Of a stretch of DNA of 10,519 bases, positions 1-5,712 are shown piece by piece. The stretch is from NCBI GenBank assembly GCA_024654105.1, contig JANLID010000200.1:1-10519 (forward strand). Direction: 5' to 3'. A program made the position numbers and the translations under genes. The DNA is from Gallionella sp. Lineage in GTDB: Bacteria > Pseudomonadota > Gammaproteobacteria > Burkholderiales > Gallionellaceae. The notes under the pieces are model-generated. The model saw nothing but the letters and a program-made list of their open reading frames with translations. It was not told the DNA's origin and did not search any database. Position 1 is the first letter of the stretch. The number at the start of each line of letters is the position of its first letter.

Positions 1-282
1 CGATGCCCATATACATACCTAAGCCGGACAAGCCGGAACCAAAAAATGTAGGGTGGATAAAGCGCGCAGCGCGTATCCACCAATCCGCCGAGACAATCCA
101 TTGGTGGAAACGCTGCGCTTTTTCCGCCCTACATCAACCCGATTCAAATTTACTTGGAAAGCCGCACCAGTGTTTGATTTACGATACATTCTTGTCACAA
201 ATTGCGATGATTTAACCGATAAGTGACTAATTTGTGCTGCCCATCATCGTCATCGACGATAAGCTCATAAGTGATGGCTTCT
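1..282. other. Gene-free left flank
   Basis: No convincing gene is present. Positions 21-38 are a near-perfect tandem duplication of a 9-mer (AAGCCGGAC / AAGCCGGAA). The paired-hairpin repeat at 47-133 is listed separately. Further right there is an 8-base inverted repeat, CACAAATT at 196-203 against AATTTGTG at 229-236, and a small 6-base hairpin, ATCGTC at 246-251 against GACGAT at 255-260. Both lie downstream of the leftward gene cluster that stops at 283, so either could help end that transcript, but neither has a following U tract on the minus strand and I do not call a terminator. A 70-codon open frame at 3-215 runs straight through the palindromic repeat and resembles no protein. Confidence 0.6.
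47..133. repeat. Paired-hairpin palindromic repeat, GTAGGGTGG type
   Basis: The element begins TGTAGGGTGG (47-56) and ends CCGCCCTACA (124-133), an inverted repeat with one mismatch. Inside are two hairpins: GGTGGATA 52-59 with TATCCACC 74-81, and GGTGGAAA 103-110 with TTTCCGCC 121-128 (one mismatch). A short inverted repeat CCAAT/ATTGG joins them in the middle. This architecture is like REP doublets or MITE-like non-autonomous elements. It shares its terminal 10-mer with the element at 5489-5598, so two members of one family occur in this window. No flanking target duplication is obvious. Confidence 0.7.
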
Positions 283-729
283 TCAGTTTGCAAAAAGCTG
301 CCACCACCGCCTGCGATTGTTGGGCGTCGGCGTCTGGGTCTCGATCAGCGCGGGTGCTGCGGTGCTGAGTATCCAGCCCGGCGGCGAAGGGGGCGCATTG
401 CGACTGCAGGAGGAGCCCATGTGGTTCGGATCATAGATCTTGATCAGCGCCGGATTCTCCACATCATCGGCATAGACGATGCCGCAGTAGCTGCAATCAT
501 GTTCCTGCCGCAACAACGCATTCAGCGCATCGATGCGCCGCGCCAGTTCGTCGCCGCGCAAGGCGCTGGCCGGCAACGCTTGCCCGAGTTGGTAGAAATA
601 CCATTCGCCGCGTTTGACACGCTCCCATAATTCGTCGAGCTGTTGCCATTGCAGGATACCTGAGAAGGCTCCCTTCAATCGCGCTTGAAATGCTGCCGAT
701 GTAGCGCTATCCGGCATGGTCACAGCCAT
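283..729 (-). CDS. Hypothetical protein with CxxC motif, 148 aa
   Basis: I do not recognise a named family. The protein is soluble, with no signal peptide or membrane segment. It has a tryptophan-rich amphipathic N-terminal half (residues 20-50), then Cys79-Ser-Tyr-Cys82 leading into a hydrophobic/acidic stretch (GIVYADDVENPALIKIYDP, residues 83-101), a further Cys108, a Pro-rich segment and a basic RRRWW tail. The three cysteines could form a redox or metal site; this is inference. The ATG at 727-729 overlaps the stop of the thioredoxin-like gene by 10 bases, which suggests translational coupling. A second in-frame ATG at 715-717 (Met5) lies just past that stop, has a purine-rich GGATGG upstream, and is an equally plausible start. 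It is the last gene of the leftward ArsR cluster, so a role in the same stress response is likely but unproven. Confidence 0.75.
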   Translation of the reverse strand: MAVTMPDSATSAAFQARLKGAFSGILQWQQLDELWERVKRGEWYFYQLGQALPASALRGDELARRIDALNALLRQEHDCSYCGIVYADDVENPALIKIYDPNHMGSSCSRNAPPSPPGWILSTAAPALIETQTPTPNNRRRWWQLFAN

Positions 730-947
730 CCGGCGATCTTGTCGCGGCCGGGGACGCCACCGGCATGCACTACCTTGCCATCCACCACCCCCGGCATGGA
801 CATCACGCCATAAGACATGATGGCCTGGATGCCCTCGATTTTTTCCAGTTCGACTGCCACGTCTTTCTCTTTGTCAGCCTCTTCGATCAGCTTCAACGTG
901 GTCTTGCAGTTGGCACAGCCTGTGCCGAGAACCTTGACGTTTTTCAT
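720..947 (-). CDS. Small thioredoxin-like redox-active disulfide protein
   Basis: This 75-residue protein has a minimal thioredoxin fold: beta strand KVLGTG, active site Cys11-Ala-Asn-Cys14, a helix rich in Lys/Glu, then MSMPGVV with the cis-proline at Pro52 expected next to the active site, and a final GGVPG turn. Size and layout match the archaeal/bacterial redox-active disulfide protein group (MTH895-like), which is shorter than classical thioredoxin (about 105 residues) and lacks its WCGPC site. Family members are often encoded beside ArsR-type regulators and permeases. Here it follows the methyltransferase after 25 bases and overlaps the next gene. Likely roles are thiol-disulfide exchange, or delivering electrons or holding a metal(loid) for the cluster. 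The start is secured by a strong AAGGAG. Confidence 0.88.
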   Translation of the reverse strand: MKNVKVLGTGCANCKTTLKLIEEADKEKDVAVELEKIEGIQAIMSYGVMSMPGVVDGKVVHAGGVPGRDKIAGWL

Positions 948-953
948 CTTCTG

Positions 954-961
954 ATCTCCTT
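954..961 (-). promoter_or_regulatory. Strong ribosome binding site of the thioredoxin-like gene
   Basis: Read on the minus strand, AAGGAG (956-961) lies 8 bases before the ATG at 945-947. It is the best Shine-Dalgarno match in the leftward cluster, suggesting that this small protein is made in higher amount than its neighbours. Confidence 0.7.
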
Positions 962-972
962 GAAAATGCTTG

Positions 973-1620
973 TCAAACCTCGCAACGTGTTGCCGTCATC
1001 AAAAACACGGAAAACGCTCTCTCACCTTGCCCGGCAACTTCTTTTTTCATTATCGTTGCCGTAGTGTCGCGGACATCACAAAATCCGGCTTCGTGCAGAA
1101 TTTGCTTTAATTTCGCCCGCTCAAATCCGAGATGGAATACGCCGGTATTGTCACCGTGAAATGAACCGTCTTCTGTATCAAGGTCGGCGAAACAAACCTG
1201 CCCCTGCGGATGCAGCAGGGTAAACCACTCTCTAAAAAGACCAAGCGTATCTGGCACATGATGTAGCGTCATACTGCTGACAATGAGGTGATAACTTCCC
1301 TGTGCCCCCTGTCCTTTTTCAAAATCGACAAACTGGGTGTGGACGTTGTCGAGCGCCTGGCTTTCGATCTTCTGCTGCAATCTGCCAAGCATGCCTTGCG
1401 AACTATCCACCCCCGTGATGGACCTCACGAATGGCTGTAATTTCAGCGTCAGCAATCCCGTGCCGCAGCCGAAATCGAGCACATCCAGCTCTCTGGACAA
1501 ATCAACTTCGCGGATGATTGCCGCCGCAACATCACTCGCCAGCTTGACCCTTCCGGGGTTTGCATCCCATTCCGCCGCTTCCTTGTCAAAGTCTTTTCTT
1601 GCTTCCGTTTTTTCTGTCAT
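973..1620 (-). CDS. Class I SAM-dependent methyltransferase, 215 aa
   Basis: A Rossmann-fold methyltransferase. Motif I is VLDFGCGTG (residues 47-55), the acidic residue after strand 2 is Asp72 in ITGVDSS, and the post-motif segment is SSMTLHHVPD (115-124), followed by LLHPQGQVCFADLD. It resembles the broad UbiE/methyltransferase-11 group, and the substrate cannot be read from sequence. It sits between arsR and a thioredoxin-like gene, so an arsenite methyltransferase is an obvious thought. However, it is shorter than ArsM, and its cysteines (Cys52 within motif I, Cys143, Cys181, Cys213) are not in the ArsM arrangement, so I do not call it ArsM. The ATG at 1618-1620 is preceded by a GGGGGA ribosome site 5 bases away. 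A 118-base gap separates it from arsR. Confidence 0.85.
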   Translation of the reverse strand: MTEKTEARKDFDKEAAEWDANPGRVKLASDVAAAIIREVDLSRELDVLDFGCGTGLLTLKLQPFVRSITGVDSSQGMLGRLQQKIESQALDNVHTQFVDFEKGQGAQGSYHLIVSSMTLHHVPDTLGLFREWFTLLHPQGQVCFADLDTEDGSFHGDNTGVFHLGFERAKLKQILHEAGFCDVRDTTATIMKKEVAGQGERAFSVFLMTATRCEV

Positions 1621-1679
1621 TTCAATCCCCCATCAGATGCAACTTGTTGTAACCATGTTTCGATTCCTAGCGATGACCG

Positions 1680-1737
1680 AAAAAACACGCGGCTGGCGGA
1701 TAAAAAAGTTTGCACTGGCTTGCTCATATCTCGCGTG
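1680..1737 (-). terminator. Possible weak terminator or attenuator between arsR and the methyltransferase
   Basis: On the minus strand, just after the arsR stop, CACGCG (1732-1737) pairs with CGCGTG (1686-1691), and the second arm is followed at once by six T residues (1680-1685). The loop is about 40 bases and the stem only 6 pairs, so this is weak. If real, it would reduce transcription into the downstream genes relative to arsR. Confidence 0.22.
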
Positions 1738-1738
1738 A

Positions 1739-2056
1739 CTATTGTCTGGTTGGCTTGCAGGCGTCTGGATTCCCGCCGCAGCAATTCTCGGTCAGATACG
1801 CCACCATGCCGTTCATCACCGTGAAATTCGCGGCGTAATAAACAAAGCGTCCCTCCTGCCTGCTGTCCAGCAACCCGGCATGGCTGAGCGTCTTGAAATG
1901 GAATGACAGCGTGGCCGGTGACACTTTCAGCTTCTCGGCCACCTGCCCCGCCGCCATGCCTTCCGGCCCGCGCGCCACCAATAGCCGGTAAATCGCCAGG
2001 CGCGTGGGTTGCGCCAAAGCCGCCAATGCCTTTACCACTTGAACCGGTTTCATCAT
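1739..2056 (-). CDS. arsR: ArsR-family metalloid-responsive transcriptional repressor
   Basis: A 105-residue winged-helix repressor. The DNA-binding helix-turn-helix lies at about residues 35-62 (QVAEKLKVSPATLSFHFKTL), followed by the beta wing RQEGRFVYYAAN (66-77). The N-terminal ALAQPTRLAIYRLL is typical of the family. The ELCVCDL metal site found in plasmid-type ArsR is absent. Instead the C-terminus carries Cys92-Cys93 and Cys100, close in layout to the C-terminal three-cysteine As(III) site known from the Acidithiobacillus ferrooxidans ArsR. It probably represses its own cluster and releases DNA on binding trivalent As or Sb (inference). Two ATG codons are adjacent at the start (2054-2056 and 2051-2053), with a weak GGAA site 7 bases before the first. 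It is transcribed divergently from the c-di-GMP gene. Confidence 0.9.
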   Translation of the reverse strand: MMKPVQVVKALAALAQPTRLAIYRLLVARGPEGMAAGQVAEKLKVSPATLSFHFKTLSHAGLLDSRQEGRFVYYAANFTVMNGMVAYLTENCCGGNPDACKPTRQ

Positions 2057-2077
2057 GTTACATTTCCACTGTTAAAC

Positions 2078-2092
2078 GATTATTGAAATATC
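2078..2092. promoter_or_regulatory. Candidate ArsR operator
   Basis: A 15-base imperfect palindrome of the form GATnnTTgAAnnATC (5 of 7 symmetric pairs match), centred at 2085, about 22 bases upstream of the arsR start. AT-rich short dyads in this position are what ArsR/SmtB repressors bind. A TTGTTT on the minus strand (2104-2109) could be a -35 box, placing the dyad over or next to the -10 region. The promoter elements themselves are poor matches. Confidence 0.35.
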
Positions 2093-2117
2093 AGGCGCGA
2101 TTAAAACAAAGATTTTC

Positions 2118-2149
2118 GGCAAATGCAAAACTATTTGCCCACAGCGGGC
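2118..2149 (+). other. Overlapping small hairpins in the leader of the EAL-GGDEF gene
   Basis: GGCAAAT (2118-2124) pairs with ATTTGCC (2133-2139) around an 8-base loop. GCCC (2137-2140) can instead pair with GGGC (2146-2149), so the two stems share bases and exclude each other. They lie about 90-120 bases before the start codon. I compared the region by eye with the GEMM-type c-di-GMP riboswitch layout and did not see it. The function is unknown and it may be chance. Confidence 0.25.
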
Positions 2150-2226
2150 ACGCCGTAACCAATCTGCAACATCGCCTTAATCCGGTTGAAACATTCCTTA
2201 ATTATCCTGCTGCGCACTCCATCCAC

Positions 2227-2230
2227 AGGA
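2227..2230 (+). promoter_or_regulatory. Ribosome binding site that fixes the EAL-GGDEF start
   Basis: AGGA lies 8 bases before the ATG at 2239. The frame stays open back to 1903, but that extension runs antisense through arsR and has no domain content, so this site and the start of the EAL domain decide for 2239. Confidence 0.6.
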
Positions 2231-2238
2231 CATTTCCA

Positions 2239-4011
2239 ATGAAAACGCTCCAGGGCATATTGAATCAACGCAACCTTTCCGCGCTGTTCCAGCCGATCAT
2301 GAATATCTCCGACGGAACATTTCTGGGCTTTGAGGGGCTGATTCGCGGCCCGGCCGACAGTCCGCTGCATTCGCCGATCAACCTGTTCGCGGCAGCCAAA
2401 CAACATGGGCTATCCCTGGAAGTGGAAATGCTGTGCCGCCAGATCGTGCTGGAATCCTTCTTCACACAAGATCTGCCTGGTAAATTATTCCTGAATGTCA
2501 GCCCGGAGACGCTGACCGACCCGAGCTTCAAGAATGGGCAAACGCTGGCCTATCTTGAGACGCTCGGCATTGACCCACAACGGGTCATCATCGAAATCAC
2601 CGAAAACCAGCCGACCTTCGATTTTGAAGGGATGCGCAATGCCCTGTTGCACTACCGCAGTATGGGATTCCAGATCGCGCTGGACGATTTGGGTGAAGGT
2701 TTTTCGAGCTTGCGGCTGTGGTCGGAATTGCGCCCAGAATTTGTCAAGATAGACATGCATTTCGTGCAGGGCGTCAACGCCAATCCGCTCAAGCAGCAAT
2801 TCATCAGGTCAATTCAGAGTATCGCTCTAAGCTCCGGCACGCAGGTGATTGCCGAAGGCATCGAGACGGATGCCGAATTCAAAGTGCTGCGCGATATCGG
2901 CATCGCTTGCGGGCAGGGCTACTTTATCGCCCGTCCCGCACCTATCCCACCGCTGAACGTGCCCGCCGAAATCGGCTGTCTATTTGACAAAACTCTTGCC
3001 AGCAAACAATCCTATGCCAGCGCACGCGTTCTCACCGTGGAAAAAATCCTGAGCCACATCGAACCGGTTCAACCGGAAACCCCCATCGAGAATATCTTTA
3101 ACCGCTTCACCGGGCAACCGGGCTTGCGCGCTATCCCGGTTGCCAAACATGGCCGCCCGGTCGGGTTGATTATCCGCAGCGAATTTATAGATTGCTTCGC
3201 CAAACCTTACCACCGCGAACTGCGCGGCAAGAAGCCCTGCAAAGACATGATGAATACCGCGCCGTTGCTGGTGGAGAAATCCACCCCCATCCATGAACTG
3301 AGCGGCTTCCTCAGCGAATCGGAGGTCAGGCATTTCACCGACGGCTTTATCATTACCGAGCAGGGCCGCTACCTCGGCATCGGCACCGGCCAGGATTTGT
3401 TGCGTGAAATCACTCGCACGCAGATTGAAAATGCGCGCTACGCCAATCCGCTCACCCTGCTGCCCGGCAATGTTCCGATCGACGAGCACATCGAACACCT
3501 GTTGCACAACAAGGAGTTTTTCGTGGTTTGTTATGCGGACCTGGATAACTTCAAACCCTTTAACGACGTGTACGGCTATCGCAAGGGGGACGAAATGATC
3601 CAGTTGACCGGCAAGCAGCTCAACAATGTTTGTGACCCGAAGTACGACTTCATCGGTCATATCGGCGGCGACGATTTTATCCTGCTGATGCGCAGCGCCG
3701 ACTGGGAGCAGCGTTGCAACCGCGCCCTTTCTGCTTTTGCCCGCACCTCCGAGGTGCTGTTCGAGCCGGAGCACCGCATCAACAACGGCTATATCACGGA
3801 AGACCGCCATGGAAATGCCATACGCCACCCGCTGCCCACCCTCTCGCTCGGCGTGATCCTGGCCCACCCGGAACATTTCACGTCGCACCACGAAATTGCG
3901 GAGGCCGCCACGGCCGCAAAAAAAATGGCCAAGAAAAAACCGGGCAACAGCCTGTTTGTCGAGCGCCGTGAATTACAACAACCGGAAGTGGCCAATGCCT
4001 TTTATGGATAA
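2239..4011 (+). CDS. EAL-CBS-GGDEF cyclic-di-GMP signalling protein
   Basis: A 590-residue cytoplasmic protein without membrane segments. Residues 1-250 are an EAL phosphodiesterase domain: the signature is FEGLIRG (Glu32), with Asn86 in LFLNVSP, Glu119 in IIEITEN, Asp149-Asp150 in ALDDLGEGFSS, Lys170 and Asp172 in VKIDMHF, Glu206 in IAEGIET, and GQGYFIARP at 225-233. All usual metal and catalytic positions are kept, so c-di-GMP hydrolysis is plausible. Residues 265-400 are a CBS pair, which commonly binds adenine nucleotides. Residues 425-575 are a GGDEF domain with YADLDNFKPFND, but the signature is GGDDF (476-480). The inhibitory-site RxxD is PKYD (467-470), so product inhibition through that site is not expected. 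Whether the cyclase half works is uncertain. The gene overlaps the acyltransferase by 17 bases and is divergent from arsR. Confidence 0.93.
   Translation: MKTLQGILNQRNLSALFQPIMNISDGTFLGFEGLIRGPADSPLHSPINLFAAAKQHGLSLEVEMLCRQIVLESFFTQDLPGKLFLNVSPETLTDPSFKNGQTLAYLETLGIDPQRVIIEITENQPTFDFEGMRNALLHYRSMGFQIALDDLGEGFSSLRLWSELRPEFVKIDMHFVQGVNANPLKQQFIRSIQSIALSSGTQVIAEGIETDAEFKVLRDIGIACGQGYFIARPAPIPPLNVPAEIGCLFDKTLASKQSYASARVLTVEKILSHIEPVQPETPIENIFNRFTGQPGLRAIPVAKHGRPVGLIIRSEFIDCFAKPYHRELRGKKPCKDMMNTAPLLVEKSTPIHELSGFLSESEVRHFTDGFIITEQGRYLGIGTGQDLLREITRTQIENARYANPLTLLPGNVPIDEHIEHLLHNKEFFVVCYADLDNFKPFNDVYGYRKGDEMIQLTGKQLNNVCDPKYDFIGHIGGDDFILLMRSADWEQRCNRALSAFARTSEVLFEPEHRINNGYITEDRHGNAIRHPLPTLSLGVILAHPEHFTSHHEIAEAATAAKKMAKKKPGNSLFVERRELQQPEVANAFYG
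3984..3988 (+). promoter_or_regulatory. Ribosome binding site for the acyltransferase, inside the upstream gene
   Basis: GGAAG lies 6 bases before the ATG at 3995, which favours that start over the ATG at 4004, where the spacing would be 15. The site is within the end of the EAL-GGDEF gene, consistent with translational coupling. Confidence 0.5.
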
Positions 4012-4876
4012 GCACCCGCCCAATATCCTGACCAGCCTGTTCCGTGGCGGCCGCCTCGCCCTGCATCTTTTTTACGCGGCGCTGCTGGCCATCTTTTACC
4101 CGTACCTGAATCAGACGAAACGGCGCCGCATCCTGAAAACATGGAGCCGGCAACTGCTGGATATCCTCAACATCGGTATCCGTACCGAGGGGCAATGGAC
4201 CGTGCGCGGCGAAGGGGGCTATCTGGTGGTCGCCAACCATGTCTCGTGGCTGGACATCTTTGTGCTGAACGCAATCTATCCATCGCGTTTTATTGCCAAA
4301 GCAGAAGTGCGCAACTGGCCGTTCATCGGCTGGCTGTGCAAACGCGGCAATACCATCTTCATCGAACGCGCCATGCGCCGGAATGCCGCATCGATCAACC
4401 AGCGCGTCAGCTTCCTGCTCAAACAGGGTGTTTGCATAGGGCTATTTCCGGAAGGCACCACGACAGACGGCAAACAGGTCGGGCATTTCCACTCGGCGCT
4501 CATCCAGCCGGCGATTGACGCCGGTGCAATGCTTTGCCCGATCGCCCTGCGCTACCAGGATAAGAACGGGAAACAAGACAACGCCGCCGCCTTCACCGGC
4601 GACATGACACTATTCCGGTCAATCTGGCGCATCCTGCGCAGCCCGCGTTTCGATGCCTTGCTGGCGTTCACCCCGGCGCTGGCGACTGCCGGCGAGAACC
4701 GCCGGGTGCTGGCGCGCGCCGCGCAACAGGCTGTTTCGCAAGGACTGCAAAGTGTTGGCTCCCCCCCGCAAATAGTCACACAGCGGGAAGCCTCCGCCTT
4801 TCCGCAGACGCAGACCATGCTTTCATCGCAGTCGGCTTATGCGCTGCTCCTCAACCCAAATCTCGCGGATGATTAA
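3995..4876 (+). CDS. PlsC-like lysophospholipid acyltransferase
   Basis: A 293-residue member of the 1-acylglycerol-3-phosphate acyltransferase family, which transfers an acyl chain to a lysophospholipid or related acceptor at the inner membrane. The catalytic HX4D motif is NHVSWLD (His82, Asp87). The acceptor-binding block is FIAKAEVRNWPFIGWL (99-114) followed by GNTIFIER (118-125), and the third block is FPEGTTTDG (151-159). A hydrophobic N-terminal segment (about residues 20-38) probably anchors it. The C-terminal 70 residues, after about residue 222, are Ala/Gln-rich and without a recognised domain. The true substrate (lysophosphatidate, lyso-ornithine lipid or other) cannot be told from sequence, so no gene symbol is given. 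It starts inside the end of the c-di-GMP gene, suggesting co-expression. Confidence 0.9.
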   Translation: MPFMDKHPPNILTSLFRGGRLALHLFYAALLAIFYPYLNQTKRRRILKTWSRQLLDILNIGIRTEGQWTVRGEGGYLVVANHVSWLDIFVLNAIYPSRFIAKAEVRNWPFIGWLCKRGNTIFIERAMRRNAASINQRVSFLLKQGVCIGLFPEGTTTDGKQVGHFHSALIQPAIDAGAMLCPIALRYQDKNGKQDNAAAFTGDMTLFRSIWRILRSPRFDALLAFTPALATAGENRRVLARAAQQAVSQGLQSVGSPPQIVTQREASAFPQTQTMLSSQSAYALLLNPNLADD

Positions 4877-4951
4877 GAGACCAGGAAAATCGAAAGATTT
4901 CGCCGCGCGCATCATATCGCTGCCACGAATCCCATGTATGGTTAAGGCATC

Positions 4952-5458
4952 ATGATTATTACCGCCATGAAAATTTTCGATCGGGCAATCGACCTGATAT
5001 TTGGCGTCCTGCTGCTATTTATTACCTTCGGGATTGTCATCGGCGTCATCCATTTATTCTTGCAACTCGGCGATCTGATGATAAATACCGATATCACACG
5101 CAACTACGTTCGTATTGTTTCAGATGTATTGACTTTGTTCGTGCTGATCGAGCTTTCGCGCTCCCTTGTCTCCCATTTCGACGAGCATCGCCTGCGCATG
5201 ACCTTTATTGTGGACGCCGGTATCGTGTTTGTTTTGCGCGAAATCATGATTAAATTGTTCGAGCAAAAAATTTCACCGGATGATGTTTACGCTTTAAGTG
5301 CATTGCTGTTCGTGTTAGGCATCCTGCGCACCGTATCGGTACTGGTCTATCAGCGCGAAAAACGGCTTCTGTCGAAGAAGCGCATGCAAGGTTTGCGCCA
5401 ACCGCCACTTGATTCCATCTACAAAACCGAAGACCCCATTTCCATTAACCGCGCTTAG
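4952..5458 (+). CDS. psiE: PsiE-family phosphate-starvation-inducible membrane protein
   Basis: A 168-residue inner-membrane protein with four predicted helices at about residues 15-37, 54-74, 84-103 and 112-133, joined by short loops, with a basic tail (REKRLLSKKR, 135-144). Length, helix spacing and the segment ELSRSLVSHF between helices 2 and 3 fit the PsiE family, named from the E. coli phosphate-starvation gene; its biochemical role is unknown. The start at 4952 has AAGG 4 bases upstream; the alternative ATG at 4967 has no ribosome site. It follows the acyltransferase by 75 bases on the same strand with no clear terminator, so it may share its transcript. I see no Pho box. The DNA is visibly more AT-rich than glgP. 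Confidence 0.8.
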   Translation: MIITAMKIFDRAIDLIFGVLLLFITFGIVIGVIHLFLQLGDLMINTDITRNYVRIVSDVLTLFVLIELSRSLVSHFDEHRLRMTFIVDAGIVFVLREIMIKLFEQKISPDDVYALSALLFVLGILRTVSVLVYQREKRLLSKKRMQGLRQPPLDSIYKTEDPISINRA

Positions 5459-5488
5459 TCGCAGCATGGCTAACTTGGCGCGCAATGG

Positions 5489-5598
5489 TTTTTGTAGGGT
5501 GGGCAAACGGCTTCATTCGGGTGCCCGCCCAAAAGTTTTTCGGGGTTTACCCACGCGGAAGAACGGTGGGCACAAAAACCGTGCCCACCCTACAAAAA
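5489..5598. repeat. Paired-hairpin palindromic repeat with perfect 17-base terminal inverted repeats
   Basis: The left end TTTTTGTAGGGTGGGCA (5489-5505) is the exact reverse complement of the right end at 5582-5598. Each end also folds locally. GGTGGGCA (5498-5505) pairs with TGCCCGCC (5522-5529) with one wobble in RNA, and GGTGGGCAC (5565-5573) pairs with GTGCCCACC (5581-5589) across a 7-base loop. The core TGTAGGGTGG is shared with the element at 47-133. This is a MITE- or REP-doublet-like mobile repeat in the gap between psiE and the pyruvate kinase homologue. The first hairpin is followed by five T residues at 5536-5540, so it might also act as a weak terminator for psiE. Confidence 0.78.
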
Positions 5599-5664
5599 AT
5601 TCCGAACCAGCCACCCAAGTAGCGATTTCTTGGGCGAACGAACAGGCTGTAGGCGTCAAGGTAA

Positions 5665-5691
5665 TTGATGATCCGCATATAGTTTTATGAT
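5665..5691 (+). promoter_or_regulatory. Weak sigma-70-like promoter candidate for the pyruvate kinase gene
   Basis: TTGATG (5665-5670) and TATGAT (5686-5691) resemble -35 and -10 boxes, but the 15-base spacing is short of the preferred 17. Transcription would begin very near the ATG at 5713. This is the best candidate between the repeat and the gene, but weak. Confidence 0.22.
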
Positions 5692-5712
5692 CAATTGAGG
5701 ATAGCAGGGCTG

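Noticed and set aside
973..1620. Arsenite methyltransferase ArsM
   Set aside because: Too short, and it lacks the ArsM cysteine arrangement; only the generic SAM-binding motifs are present.
1903..2238. Upstream extension of the EAL-GGDEF frame to 1903
   Set aside because: It runs antisense through arsR, has no domain content, and the ATG at 2239 has a well-placed AGGA and begins at the EAL domain.
2057..2238. c-di-GMP (GEMM) riboswitch in front of the EAL-GGDEF gene
   Set aside because: No matching conserved core or paired-stem layout; only short local hairpins.
2980..3891. 303-codon open frame on the minus strand
   Set aside because: Antisense shadow of the CBS-GGDEF region; no recognisable domain.
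4883..4906. AAATC-GAAA-GATTT small hairpin between the acyltransferase and psiE
   Set aside because: Only 5 AT-rich pairs and no T run after it; likely chance.
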